This document shows positions 1 to 8,639 of a stretch of 30,700 nucleotides of DNA, one piece after another. The DNA is taken from the NCBI GenBank assembly GCA_002309995.1, contig DBYB01000059.1:2906-33605 (forward strand), given 5' to 3'. The stretch's first letter is position 1. Each line of letters starts with the position of its first letter. Under the pieces are notes generated by a model. That model saw nothing but the letters and a program-made list of their open reading frames with translations, searched no databases and was not told where the DNA came from. The DNA comes from Bacteroidales bacterium UBA1197 (GTDB lineage Bacteria > Bacteroidota > Bacteroidia > Bacteroidales > UBA932). The position numbers were made by a program, and so were the translations under genes.

Positions 1-68
1 GGCAGCGAGCCGATGGCCTCGACCGCATCGCGCAGGGCCGAGGAAGGGTAGTTGTCGGACGGAATCAT
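1..68 (-). CDS. recR: Recombination protein RecR, N-terminal fragment (runs off the left edge)
   Basis: Only the first 22 codons lie in the window. The start codon overlaps the stop of the pnuC-like gene upstream (ATGA, 65-68), so the two are probably translationally coupled. The visible peptide contains YPSSALRDAVEAIGSL, which fits the RecR N-terminus, where a YPS..L..AV...LPGIG pattern leads into the helix-hairpin-helix. RecR acts with RecO and RecF in loading RecA on single-stranded DNA during gap repair. The zinc finger and Toprim domain would lie outside the window, so the call rests on a short N-terminal resemblance only. Confidence 0.6.
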   Translation of the reverse strand, partial: MIPSDNYPSSALRDAVEAIGSL

Positions 69-700
69 TCTTCGACGATCACCCCGTTCTTCTTCCAGTT
101 GATGAAGCCCAGGATGCAGGTGACGATATAGAAGGAGTACATTGCCACCATAAACCATTTGGCCTGAGTGGCGAAGACTACGATAATCAGGGCGTTGGCG
201 ACTATCCAGAAAAGGTATTGCTCAATGTGCGACTGCGACAGCAGATATGCCGCCACCAGGCTGAGGACCAGGGAAGTGCCGTCCAGGAAAGGAGCCGGGT
301 CGTGGGTGAAGGTAAGAAGCCACGACACCAGTGGCACGCCGACTGCTACTGCAACCGCGACGAAAATGATGCGTCCGCGGCTGAGCGGCACTATGTGGAG
401 TTTGCCGCCGCTCTCGCCCTCCAGGGTGCGCCAGCGGAAGATTCCGACTATTGCCATTGTTATGAGATAGGCGTTCAGGATGACCTGAGCCCAAAGGGGA
501 GCCCAGGCGCCGTTCTCAAGATTTGTGGAGGAAACGATGATGGCGGCGACTGATGCGGCGATGCTGAAATACCACATTATCCGCTTCTGGAAAATCTGCA
601 GTGTCATATAGGTGACTCCGCAGATCATAGAGATAATCTGGATCCAGGAGTCGTTGGCCGCAAACCATTCCACGGCCTGGCTTATAAGTAAGTTATTCAT
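65..700 (-). CDS. pnuC: PnuC-family vitamin transporter (nicotinamide riboside or thiamine)
   Basis: A 211-residue integral membrane protein with about seven hydrophobic segments and short loops, the size and layout of PnuC facilitators, which take up nicotinamide riboside or, in some Bacteroidetes paralogs, thiamine. The middle of the protein has the family-like Y-x6-G-x3-W stretch (AYLITMAIVGIFRW). An upstream in-frame ATG at 787 would add 29 polar residues unlike the family, and the promoter box at 705-712 lies inside that extension, so the start at 700 is preferred. No TPP riboswitch or kinase neighbour is visible to settle the substrate. It overlaps recR by four bases. Confidence 0.85.
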   Translation of the reverse strand: MNNLLISQAVEWFAANDSWIQIISMICGVTYMTLQIFQKRIMWYFSIAASVAAIIVSSTNLENGAWAPLWAQVILNAYLITMAIVGIFRWRTLEGESGGKLHIVPLSRGRIIFVAVAVAVGVPLVSWLLTFTHDPAPFLDGTSLVLSLVAAYLLSQSHIEQYLFWIVANALIIVVFATQAKWFMVAMYSFYIVTCILGFINWKKNGVIVEE

Positions 701-704
701 AGCG

Positions 705-712
705 CAAAAATA
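705..712 (-). promoter_or_regulatory. Bacteroidetes-type -7 box for pnuC
   Basis: On the minus strand this reads TATTTTTG (TAnnTTTG), with TTTG at 733-736 about 20 nt upstream as a -33 element. The box ends five bases before the ATG at 700, so a transcript starting at the usual distance would have almost no 5' leader. Confidence 0.6.
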
Positions 713-721
713 CGAATTAAG

Positions 722-753
722 TTTTCGTAAATCAAATAATTTGTATAAATTTG
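722..753 (+). promoter_or_regulatory. Promoter for the rpsA operon
   Basis: TAAATTTG at 746-753 matches the Bacteroidetes -7 consensus TAnnTTTG, and a T-run at 722-725 lies at -33 distance. Transcription would start near 760, leaving a leader of about 70 nt before rpsA. The promoter is back to back with that of pnuC. Confidence 0.6.
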
Positions 754-830
754 CAGGCTTTTGTCGGGAGGCATATCCCGCAGGCACAGGACATAATGTT
801 TAATTACTAGTTTTTCAAAAGTTAGTTAAA

Positions 831-2630
831 ATGGAAAATGAAGAAAAAGTAACCAAGGCCCAGATGCTGAATGCATCCATCGCTCCCGAGGAATTCGATT
901 GGGAAGCGTTTGAGAGTGGCAAGGACGTGTACGGCGCCGCCGAGAAGGAAGAGATCGAGGCTGCGTACGACAAGACTCTCGGCCGTATCGACGGCGGCGA
1001 GACCAAGGAAGGCGAAGTGACCGCTATCAACAAGCGCGAAGTCATCGTCTCCGTTGGCGGCAAGAGCGAGGGTGTCATCATGGCAACCGAGTTCCGCTAC
1101 AACCCCGACCTCAAAGTCGGCGACAAGGTGGAAGTTCTCGTCGAGTCTCCTGAGGACAAGAAGGGACAGATCGTCCTTTCCCACAAGAAGGCCCGCGCAC
1201 TCAAGTCTTGGGACAGGGTCAATGAAGCGTTCGAAAAGGACGAGGTCGTCAAGGGTTTCGTGAAGACCCGCACCAAGGGCGGTATGATCGTGGACGTGTT
1301 CGGTATCGAGGCTTTCCTCCCGGGCAGCCAGATCGACATCAAGCCTATCCGTGACTACGACCAGTTCGTCAACCAGACCATTGACTTCAAGATTGTCAAG
1401 ATAAACAACGAGTACCGCAACGTGGTCGTGTCCCACAAGGCACTGCTCGAGGCTGAGCAGGAGGCCAAGAGGGCTGAGCTCATCGGTAAACTCGAGAAGG
1501 GACAGGTCCTCGAGGGCGTGGTCAAGAACATCACCAACTACGGTGTGTTCGTCGACCTCGGCGGCGTGGACGGTCTCATCCACATCACCGACCTCTCCTG
1601 GGGCCGCGTCAATCATCCCGAGGAGATCGTCTCCCTGGACGAGAAGATCAAGGTCGTCGTGCTCGACTTCAACGAGCAGCAGAAGCGTATCGCCCTCGGT
1701 CTCAAGCAGCTTACCCCTCACCCCTGGGATAACCTCGATCCTAACCTCAAGGTTGGCGACAAGGTCAAGGGTAAGGTCATCCTGCTTGCCGATTACGGTG
1801 CATTCATCGAGATCGAGCCCGGTGTGGAAGGTCTCGTACACGTCAGCGAGATGAGCTGGAGCCCCCGTCTCCACAGCGCTCAGGAATTCCTGAAGCAGGG
1901 CGAGGAAGTCGAGGCCCAGATCCTCAGCATCGACCGTGAGGCCCGCAAGATTTCCCTCGGCCTCAAGCAGCTCACCGTCAATCCTTGGGAGAACATCCGC
2001 GAGAAGTATCCCGTCGGCAGCCGTCACACCGCTACCGTCCGCAACGTCACCAACTTCGGCGTGTTCGCCGAGCTGGAAGACGGCGTGGAGGGCCTGGTGC
2101 ACATCAGCGACCTCAGCTGGAACAAGATCAAGCATCCTTCAGAGGTTGTGAACGCCGGCGATACCATCGAGGTGCAGATCCTCGAGTTCGACGAGGCAAA
2201 CCACAAGCTCAGCCTTGGCCACAAGCAGCTCACCACCAACCCTTGGGATGAGATCGAGGCTAAGTTCCCCGTCGGCAGCACCGTTGAGGGTACCGTCGCT
2301 TCCGTCACCGACAAGGGCGCTATGATCACCCTCGAGGGCGACGTGGAAGGCTTCGCTTTCAACCGTGAGATCGTCAAGGAAGACGGCAAGCCCGCAGTTG
2401 CAGGCGAGACCCTTCCTTTCAAGGTTGTCGAGCTCCGTCGCAGCACCCGCCGCATCATCCTCAGTCACCTGCGCACCTATCAGGAGATCAAGGAGAAGGC
2501 CGCTGCCGCAGAGGTAGAGAGCGCAAAGAAGGCCGTCAAGAAGGTCAACGCCAACGTTGAGAAGGCTACCCTCGGCGACATCGATGCACTCGCAGCCCTC
2601 AAGGAGAAACTCGAGAAGGCAGGCAAGTAA
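831..2630 (+). CDS. rpsA: 30S ribosomal protein S1
   Basis: A 599-residue protein with six consecutive S1 (OB-fold) RNA-binding repeats at roughly residues 60-120, 138-206, 226-294, 311-382, 397-467 and 484-551. Repeats 3-5 carry the typical YGVFV/FGVFAE...GLVHISDLSW pattern. An acidic N-terminus and a lysine/alanine-rich tail flank the repeats. S1 sits on the small subunit and delivers mRNA to the ribosome, which matters in Bacteroidetes because Shine-Dalgarno sites are rare. The length is that of Bacteroidetes S1. It heads a run of four genes; its stop overlaps the next start by one base (TAATG). Confidence 0.97.
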   Translation: MENEEKVTKAQMLNASIAPEEFDWEAFESGKDVYGAAEKEEIEAAYDKTLGRIDGGETKEGEVTAINKREVIVSVGGKSEGVIMATEFRYNPDLKVGDKVEVLVESPEDKKGQIVLSHKKARALKSWDRVNEAFEKDEVVKGFVKTRTKGGMIVDVFGIEAFLPGSQIDIKPIRDYDQFVNQTIDFKIVKINNEYRNVVVSHKALLEAEQEAKRAELIGKLEKGQVLEGVVKNITNYGVFVDLGGVDGLIHITDLSWGRVNHPEEIVSLDEKIKVVVLDFNEQQKRIALGLKQLTPHPWDNLDPNLKVGDKVKGKVILLADYGAFIEIEPGVEGLVHVSEMSWSPRLHSAQEFLKQGEEVEAQILSIDREARKISLGLKQLTVNPWENIREKYPVGSRHTATVRNVTNFGVFAELEDGVEGLVHISDLSWNKIKHPSEVVNAGDTIEVQILEFDEANHKLSLGHKQLTTNPWDEIEAKFPVGSTVEGTVASVTDKGAMITLEGDVEGFAFNREIVKEDGKPAVAGETLPFKVVELRRSTRRIILSHLRTYQEIKEKAAAAEVESAKKAVKKVNANVEKATLGDIDALAALKEKLEKAGK

Positions 2631-3433
2631 TGCTGTTCAGCGTCACGACAATGGGCACGGCTTCGGCCATGCCCATTTCCGACAGAAATCCAAGCGCCCA
2701 GATGCTCAATGCGAACGGGCGCTTGTTTCTTATCGACTGTGGCGAAGGCACCCAGCGCCAGATGCGCAAGTGCCATTTCTCTTTCGTGAAGATTGAGGCC
2801 ATATTCATTTCCCATATTCACGGAGATCATCTTTTCGGTCTCTTCGGACTGCTGAACTCGATGGGTATGTACGGGCGCACGGCTCCGTTGCACATATATG
2901 GCCCGCAGGCCCTGGGCAGCGTGCTCTCTTTCTACAAGGGGTGGTTCGGCACCGAAGACCCATACGAGCTGTGCTTCCATCCGCTGCAGTCGAAGGGGCT
3001 TGAACTGATTCATACCTCCAAGCATCTGACCGTAAGCGCGTTCCCGCTCAAGCACAAGATAGACTGCTACGGATTCCGTTTCGACGAGACGGTCACCGAG
3101 CGCCACCGCCAGGAGAATCCGGCCTACAAGGCCAAGTCTTACGCCTACTGTTCGGACACGGCACCTTTTGACGAATTACCTGAATATGTAAAGGGCGTTA
3201 CCTGCCTGTACCACGAGGCTACTTATATGGACGATATGGCCGACAAGGCTGCCGCCCGATTCCACTCGACCGCTTCGCAGGCTGCGACTTGCGCTCTGCG
3301 GGCAGGAGCCGGGAGGCTTATAGTGGGCCACTATTCCTCACGGATTGCGGATTTGGGCGCGCTTCTTGCAGAGTGTCGTGAGGTGTTCCCGGAAACCGAG
3401 GCGGCTTCCGATTGCGATATCTTCGATTTTTAG
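2630..3433 (+). CDS. rnz: Ribonuclease Z-like metallo-beta-lactamase nuclease, short form
   Basis: RNase Z cuts the 3' trailer of tRNA precursors. All zinc ligands of the ElaC/RNase Z fold are visible: HIHGDH (H62, H64, D66, H67), H142 in PLKHKIDCYGF, D176 in YCSDT and H234 in IVGHYSSR; H212 lies in FHSTASQAA. At 267 residues it is clearly shorter than the usual ~305. The gap between H142 and D176 is 34 residues, against 71 between H140 and D211 in the B. subtilis enzyme, while the D176-H234 spacing (58) is unchanged. The missing block is where the flexible tRNA-binding arm normally protrudes. It overlaps the rpsA stop by one base. Confidence 0.85.
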   Translation: MLFSVTTMGTASAMPISDRNPSAQMLNANGRLFLIDCGEGTQRQMRKCHFSFVKIEAIFISHIHGDHLFGLFGLLNSMGMYGRTAPLHIYGPQALGSVLSFYKGWFGTEDPYELCFHPLQSKGLELIHTSKHLTVSAFPLKHKIDCYGFRFDETVTERHRQENPAYKAKSYAYCSDTAPFDELPEYVKGVTCLYHEATYMDDMADKAAARFHSTASQAATCALRAGAGRLIVGHYSSRIADLGALLAECREVFPETEAASDCDIFDF

Positions 3434-3446
3434 TATATTCGCATTT

Positions 3447-4379
3447 GTGAAAAATTTGTTGCTCATATTACTGGCCTCCGTGCTTGCAACGCCGGTGGCA
3501 GACGACGTTTACGTCAAATATATAGATAAGTATTCCTCCATCGCCGTAGCCGAGATGCGCCGTACCGGCGTTCCCGCTTCGATTACTCTGGCGCAGGGCC
3601 TCCTGGAATCATCCGCCGGCCAGTCCGTATTGGCCGTTCAGGCCAACAACCACTTCGGCATCAAGTGCCACGCCGACTGGAAGGGCAAGAAGATGCACCG
3701 CGACGACGATACCGCCGACGAGTGCTTCCGTGTTTATCCCACTGTGGAGGCCTCTTTCCGCGACCATTCAGATTTCCTGCGTTACCGCGACCGCTATAAG
3801 TCGCTGTTCGAACTCGACCCTACGGATTACAAGGCCTGGGCGAACGGACTCAGTAAAGCCGGTTATGCCACGGATTCCAAATATGCCGGCAAACTCATCT
3901 GGATAATCGAGGATTACAATCTGTCCCGCTTTGATGTTGATACCCAGGTGCCGGAAACCACTCCGGAGGCGGTCGAGCGTCCGGTCGAGGTCAAGCGCGT
4001 GCGTGTTCAGGAGGTCTATCGTTTCTCCCTCTCGCGCAAGGTCTATGAAATCAATGGCGTCCCCTGCGTATATGCAGTTGAGGGCGACACATACGCCTCC
4101 CTTGCTTCTGCAAGGCGCCTTTTCGAGAAGGAACTTCTGCGTTTCAACGACCTCACTGAAGACCGTCCGCTTGTGGCAGGGGAACTTGTGTACCTCAAGG
4201 CAAAGAAGAACAGGGCGGCCAAGGGCGCAGAAAAATTCATCGTCGGCGAGGAGCCGGTGACTCTGCGCGACATAGCCCAGCGCTTTGGCGTGAAGGAGGC
4301 TGCGATACGCAGGCTTAACGGGCTTGCTGCTGATTACCGGCCCAATGAGGGCGACACCATACTGCTTCGCCGCAAATGA
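3447..4379 (+). CDS. Secreted glucosaminidase (GH73-type) with C-terminal LysM domains
   Basis: A 310-residue peptidoglycan hydrolase. The GTG at 3447, 13 bases after the rnz stop, gives a clean signal peptide (V/M-KNLLLILLASVLATPVA); an upstream ATG in the same frame lies inside rnz and adds basic sequence that would bury it. The catalytic domain covers about residues 20-165 and has the family features LAQGLLESSAGQS (the Glu of LLES is the likely acid) and NNHFGIKCH, followed by the fixed-spacing DHSDFL and YATDSKYA segments. The C-terminal third holds two LysM-like modules (about 205-255 and 260-310) for binding glycan strands. It overlaps mltG by four bases (ATGA), so both wall enzymes are probably coexpressed. 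Confidence 0.88.
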   Translation: MKNLLLILLASVLATPVADDVYVKYIDKYSSIAVAEMRRTGVPASITLAQGLLESSAGQSVLAVQANNHFGIKCHADWKGKKMHRDDDTADECFRVYPTVEASFRDHSDFLRYRDRYKSLFELDPTDYKAWANGLSKAGYATDSKYAGKLIWIIEDYNLSRFDVDTQVPETTPEAVERPVEVKRVRVQEVYRFSLSRKVYEINGVPCVYAVEGDTYASLASARRLFEKELLRFNDLTEDRPLVAGELVYLKAKKNRAAKGAEKFIVGEEPVTLRDIAQRFGVKEAAIRRLNGLAADYRPNEGDTILLRRK

Positions 4380-5389
4380 AGACAATAGCCCGACTGCTTG
4401 CCATAATACTTGGCGCCGTTGCCATTTTCGTCGGGTACAACTGGTTGCGTGACAACCGTCTGCCCAACTTCTACGGCAAGGCCGAACTGTTCGTCAATGA
4501 AGGCGACGGCCCTGACGAGGTTATAGCCTCCCTGGGATCGCAACTCAGCATCCTGAGCGAGAAGCGCCTGCGCAAAGTGTTCAGTGCCAAGGATGTGGCA
4601 TCATATATAAAGCCGGGGCATTATGTGGTGGATTCTAAGAGCAGCAGTGTGTATGTGGCACGTATGCTCAACAACGGCTGGCAGACTCCGGTGCGCGTGA
4701 CGCTTGCCGGTTCCCTGCGCACACGTGAGGAACTTGCCCGCAAGGTATCACGCCAGCTGAAGGCCGATTCGCTTTCCGTTATCAAGGCAATGGACGATGC
4801 GGCTTTCCTAAAGCCTTACGGGGTAACTCCCGAGACCGTTTTCGCTGCGTTCTTCCCCTCAAGCTACGATATGTACTGGACCGAGTCTTTCGGCGACCTG
4901 CTCGATAAGTGCCGTAAAGCCTCCGACGCATACTGGACGGATGACAATCTGGCTAAGGCGGCAAAACAGGGGCTTTCCCGCAGGGATGCGGTCATACTGG
5001 CTTCTATAGTGAAAGGGGAGTCACGCTACAAGCCGGAACTCCCGAAGATAGCCGGGGTGTATCTGAACCGCCTCGACAGGGGTATGCGCCTCCAGGCCGA
5101 CCCTACGGTGGCCTTCTGCTACGATTACACCCTGAACAGGATACTCTTCAGGCACCTCGAGTTTGATTCCCCATATAATACATATAGGTATGCAGGGTTG
5201 CCTCCCGGGCCTATCAACGTGCCCGACGCGGAGTATATCGACGCCGTGCTGAATCCCGACAGGGGAGGCGGCAACCTGTTCTTCTGCGCCAGCAAGAACC
5301 TGGACGGCACCCACGTGTTCGCAAAGACGGCCGCCGCTCACGGGCGCAACGCGCGTGCTTTTCAACAGGCATTGAAAAATAGAAAATAA
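4376..5389 (+). CDS. mltG: Endolytic murein transglycosylase MltG
   Basis: A 337-residue YceG/MltG family protein with one N-terminal membrane anchor (about residues 5-23), a LysM-like region and the catalytic domain. MltG cuts nascent glycan strands at the inner membrane and sets their length. The active-site region reads LASIVKGES: E215 aligns with catalytic E218 of the E. coli enzyme, whereas the neighbouring acidic residue usually found two positions earlier is K213. Further family marks are VYLNRL, MRLQADPTV, YNTYRYAGLPPGPI and a final HVF. It is the last gene of the run that starts with rpsA; an AT-rich gap with a new promoter follows. Confidence 0.94.
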   Translation: MKTIARLLAIILGAVAIFVGYNWLRDNRLPNFYGKAELFVNEGDGPDEVIASLGSQLSILSEKRLRKVFSAKDVASYIKPGHYVVDSKSSSVYVARMLNNGWQTPVRVTLAGSLRTREELARKVSRQLKADSLSVIKAMDDAAFLKPYGVTPETVFAAFFPSSYDMYWTESFGDLLDKCRKASDAYWTDDNLAKAAKQGLSRRDAVILASIVKGESRYKPELPKIAGVYLNRLDRGMRLQADPTVAFCYDYTLNRILFRHLEFDSPYNTYRYAGLPPGPINVPDAEYIDAVLNPDRGGGNLFFCASKNLDGTHVFAKTAAAHGRNARAFQQALKNRK

Positions 5390-5392
5390 ATA

Positions 5393-5422
5393 TTGCAAAA
5401 CGATAAATAATTATTATATTTG
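5393..5422 (+). promoter_or_regulatory. Promoter for the M16 peptidase gene
   Basis: TATATTTG at 5415-5422 matches TAnnTTTG, with TTG at 5393-5395 about 20 nt upstream. It lies in the AT-rich gap after mltG and is 22 nt upstream of the ATG at 5445. Confidence 0.7.
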
Positions 5423-5444
5423 CAAAGTATTAATTATTGTTACA

Positions 5445-8327
5445 ATGAAGAAATCCTTAGTCATTTCTGCGCTCTTGCTCTTTGCATCTGTGCTTGGAGG
5501 CGCCCAGAACGTGCTTCCCAACGATCCCGCCGTTAAGGTGGGCAAGCTCAACAACGGCTTGACCTACTACATCCGGCACAACGACAAGCCTGCCCAGCGT
5601 GCCGAGTTCTATCTTGCAACACACGCCGGTGCAATCCTGGAAACTCCTGATCAGGACGGCCTTGCCCATTTCCTGGAGCATATGTGCTTCAACGGACTTA
5701 AGAATCTGCCCGGAAAGCAGATGCTGGAGTATCTTCAGAGCATAGGCGCCGAGTTCGGACGCAACATCAATGCCGCTACCGGCGTTGAGTCCACCCAGTA
5801 TATGCTCAACAATATCCCCGTAACCCGCGAGGGTATCATCGACACCTGCCTTCTGGTGATGCACGACTATTCCCACTTCGTGCTCAACGAGCAGGAGGAG
5901 ATAGACAACGAGAGGGGAGTCATCATCGAGGAGCGCCGCACCCGCCGCAATGCGAGCTGGCGTATGTACGAGCAGAACAAGCAGTATATGTACAAGGGCT
6001 CCAAGTTCGCAGACTGCAGCCTCATAGGCAGCCAGGAGAACCTCGAGACCTTCAAGAGGGAGAGCCTCGTGAATTTCTACGAGACTTGGTACCGTCCCGA
6101 CAACCAGGCTCTTATCGTCGTTGGCGACATCGATGTCGACCAGATTGAGGGCAAGATCAAGGCTCTCTTCGCTGACATTCCCGCACCGGTCGATCCCAAG
6201 CCCAGGGATGTGATCAAGGTCCCCGACAATGTGGAACCCATAGTCGGTATAGTCACCGATCCCGAAACCCCCAGCTCTGAGGTCACCATACTCTGGAAGA
6301 GCGAACCCCTTCCCCGCGAGTATATGAATACCGACGTGGCTTTCGTGACCGATCTGCTGAAGGATGTGGTTGCTACCATTATGAGCGAGCGTTTCCAGGA
6401 CATCACTTCCAAGCCCGACGCCCCGTTCCTCTCCGGTATGCTGGCCTGCACCGCTATCTGCGAGACCTGCGACGTTGTTTACGGCGCCGTTGGATTCAAG
6501 GAGGGGGAAGCGCTCCCTGCCCTCAAGGCCTACTACACCGAGGTTGAGAAAATGAAGCGCTTCGGCTTCTCCGACAGTGAGGTGAAGCGTGCCAAAGACG
6601 AGATCATCAGCCGCTACGAGAAGCGCGTCGAGGGTGCCGATTCCCGCAAGAACGCCGAGTTCGTGCAGCCGATTATCGGCAACTTCATCAACAACACTCC
6701 TTATATGGAGCCCGCAGCAGAGGCCAAACTGGCCAAGCAGATGCTCCAGATGCTGCCCGCAAAGGTGTTCAGCCAGACCGTCGCCCAGCTGATTACCGAC
6801 AACAATATGGTAATCCTCTACAACGGTCCCCAGAAGGAAGGACTCGAGAATCCTACAGAGGCCCAGCTGCTTGACGTCATTGCTTCCGTGAAGGCCTCCG
6901 AGATTTCCGCCAACGCCGAAGACGAGATTGCCTCCGAATTCGTTAATCCTGCCAAGCTCAAGGGCGCCAAGGTAAAGAAGACCAGCAAACTTATGGCCAC
7001 TTCCGATGTCTGGGATCCCGTCAATCAATGGACTGTCAGGAAGAATGTTCCTCTGAATGCTGATGTTACTGAGTGGACCCTGGCCAACGGCGTCAAGGTC
7101 GCCTGGCTCAAGACCGACTACAAGAAGGACCAGATTATGTTCCGCCTTGTGAAGGACGGCGGCACCTCCCTGATTCCCACCGAGGACCTGACTTCCTTCG
7201 AAGACAATATCTGGGCACTGTTCCTGAACAACGCCGGCGTCTCCAAGTATCCTTCCGCCACCGTGAGCAAGATGCTCGCCGGCAAGCAGGTGCGTGTGAG
7301 TCCCTATCTTGAGCAAATGACCCACGGTATCAGCGGCAACTGCCAGCCCAAGGACCTGGAGACGGCTCTCCAGCTGATGTACCTCTACTTCACCGATCCC
7401 CGCTTCGACGCCGATGAGTGGAACGTGGGCAAGCAGCAGATTGCGGCAGTCCTGCCCAACCTTATGCAGACTCCGAACTTCAAGTTCCAGCAGGAACTCC
7501 AGAAGACCATCTCCGGAGGCAATCCCCGCACCGTCATCCTCGATCAGGACATTCTCGACAAGGCCGATCTGGCAGTGGTTGAACGCAACTACCGCAAGCT
7601 CTTCAAAGATGCCGCCGGCGCAGTGGTTTACATTGTCGGCAATGTGGATGAAGCTTCGCTCAAGCCTCTGGTGGAGAAATACATCGGTTCCCTCCCGAAG
7701 GGTCGCAAGCCTCTCCAGTGGGTGGACAACGGCGAGAGGGTTCCGTCCGGAGAAGTTGTCAACGAGTTCAAGGTCGATATGCAGACTCCCAAGACCACCG
7801 TATTCCAGTACTACGTGACTTACGACGTGAATTACAGCGTGGCTGAGAAGGTGAACCTCCTTGCCGCCAACAACATCATCGATATGATCTATACCGAGAC
7901 CCTGCGCGAGGAAGAAGGCGGCACCTACGGAGCCCAGTCCATGACCTCCTGCAACAAGTATCCGGTTGACCGTACAATGATCCAGGTGTACTTCGACACC
8001 AATCCTTCATCTGCCGACAAGCTCCGCAGCCTTGCCCTGGCCGGTCTTAAGAAGCTTGCCACCGAAGGCCCCACCGCAGAGCAGATGACCCGCGTGACGG
8101 AGAACCTCAAGAAGAACATTCCTGAGGACCGTATCCAGAACTGGTATTGGATGGATGTCATCAACTACTGGTACAGGTTCGGCCATGTCGATTACGATGC
8201 CGAGTATGAGTCCGCAGTCAACGCCCTCACTCCCGAGGGAATACGCGACGCCGTTGCCAAGATACTGGCATCCGGTAATACCGGCGAGGTGGTGATGAGC
8301 CCCGACAAGGCCGCCGAGCGCGAGTAA
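5445..8327 (+). CDS. Secreted M16 family zinc metallopeptidase (pitrilysin/PqqL type)
   Basis: A 960-residue protein with a signal peptide (hydrophobic residues 5-19, cleavage after GGA or AQ). The inverted zinc motif HFLEH (H75, E78, H79) is followed 77 residues later by the third ligand E156 in the EEIDNERGVIIEE helix, so the N-terminal M16 domain should be active. A second, inactive-type M16 domain occupies the C-terminal half (from about residue 540), containing the usual REEEGGTYG stretch. Such 900-plus residue M16 proteins act outside the cytoplasmic membrane and degrade peptides. The gene appears monocistronic, with its own promoter and a separate promoter for the ferredoxin downstream. 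Confidence 0.93.
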   Translation: MKKSLVISALLLFASVLGGAQNVLPNDPAVKVGKLNNGLTYYIRHNDKPAQRAEFYLATHAGAILETPDQDGLAHFLEHMCFNGLKNLPGKQMLEYLQSIGAEFGRNINAATGVESTQYMLNNIPVTREGIIDTCLLVMHDYSHFVLNEQEEIDNERGVIIEERRTRRNASWRMYEQNKQYMYKGSKFADCSLIGSQENLETFKRESLVNFYETWYRPDNQALIVVGDIDVDQIEGKIKALFADIPAPVDPKPRDVIKVPDNVEPIVGIVTDPETPSSEVTILWKSEPLPREYMNTDVAFVTDLLKDVVATIMSERFQDITSKPDAPFLSGMLACTAICETCDVVYGAVGFKEGEALPALKAYYTEVEKMKRFGFSDSEVKRAKDEIISRYEKRVEGADSRKNAEFVQPIIGNFINNTPYMEPAAEAKLAKQMLQMLPAKVFSQTVAQLITDNNMVILYNGPQKEGLENPTEAQLLDVIASVKASEISANAEDEIASEFVNPAKLKGAKVKKTSKLMATSDVWDPVNQWTVRKNVPLNADVTEWTLANGVKVAWLKTDYKKDQIMFRLVKDGGTSLIPTEDLTSFEDNIWALFLNNAGVSKYPSATVSKMLAGKQVRVSPYLEQMTHGISGNCQPKDLETALQLMYLYFTDPRFDADEWNVGKQQIAAVLPNLMQTPNFKFQQELQKTISGGNPRTVILDQDILDKADLAVVERNYRKLFKDAAGAVVYIVGNVDEASLKPLVEKYIGSLPKGRKPLQWVDNGERVPSGEVVNEFKVDMQTPKTTVFQYYVTYDVNYSVAEKVNLLAANNIIDMIYTETLREEEGGTYGAQSMTSCNKYPVDRTMIQVYFDTNPSSADKLRSLALAGLKKLATEGPTAEQMTRVTENLKKNIPEDRIQNWYWMDVINYWYRFGHVDYDAEYESAVNALTPEGIRDAVAKILASGNTGEVVMSPDKAAERE

Positions 8328-8343
8328 AAAAATGAATCCCTAC

Positions 8344-8374
8344 TTGTTAATTCGAATTCAATAGACTAAATTTG
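8344..8374 (+). promoter_or_regulatory. Promoter for the ferredoxin gene
   Basis: TAAATTTG at 8367-8374 with TTG at 8344-8346 at the expected -33 spacing. The -7 box overlaps a possible in-frame TTG start at 8372, which argues that translation begins at the ATG at 8402. Confidence 0.7.
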
Positions 8375-8401
8375 CAAACCAAAACAACAAAAAGATTTAT
8401 T

Positions 8402-8575
8402 ATGGCTTACAAAATTTCAGCTGACACCTGTGTGGCTTGTGGCACCTGCCAGGGCGAATGCCCTACCGGCGCTATCAAGGAAGGCGATGTCTATTCCATC
8501 GATCCTAACGTGTGCATCGACTGCGGCACCTGCGCCGATGCCTGCCCCATGGGAGCAATCACCCCCGGTGAGTAA
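8402..8575 (+). CDS. 2[4Fe-4S] ferredoxin
   Basis: A 57-residue clostridial-type ferredoxin with two complete cluster motifs, CVACGTCQGECP and CIDCGTCADACP, arranged in the usual pseudo-twofold repeat. It is a soluble low-potential electron carrier for anaerobic metabolism, such as pyruvate oxidation or hydrogenases. An in-frame TTG at 8372 would overlap the promoter; the ATG at 8402 gives the normal family length. A strong terminator follows 19 bases after the stop, so the gene is a single unit. Confidence 0.96.
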   Translation: MAYKISADTCVACGTCQGECPTGAIKEGDVYSIDPNVCIDCGTCADACPMGAITPGE

Positions 8576-8593
8576 AAAATGAATATGAAAAAT

Positions 8594-8624
8594 CAGGCGG
8601 CCCGAAAGAGCCGCCTGTTTTTTT
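8594..8624 (+). terminator. Rho-independent terminator between the ferredoxin gene and recA
   Basis: A perfect 8-bp stem (8594-8601 pairs with 8610-8617, CAGGCGGC/GCCGCCTG) with an 8-base loop is followed by a run of seven T. A run of A just before the stem (8588-8592) would serve as a T-run on the other strand, so it may also end recA transcription. Confidence 0.92.
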
Positions 8625-8639
8625 GTCTTTTACTGTCGC

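Noticed and set aside
822..2135. Long minus-strand open frame opposite rpsA
   Set aside because: rpsA is unmistakable; the antisense frame stays open because of the GC-rich codon bias and its translation (Leu/Asp/Val-rich) has no domain character.
4376..5389. MltG with a lost active-site glutamate (K213 where an acidic residue is common)
   Set aside because: Counting along the E. coli protein shows that the catalytic E218 aligns with E215, which is present; only the neighbouring residue is changed.
5457..7325. 622-codon minus-strand open frame opposite the M16 peptidase
   Set aside because: It mirrors third-position bias of the real gene. No signal, motif or promoter supports it.
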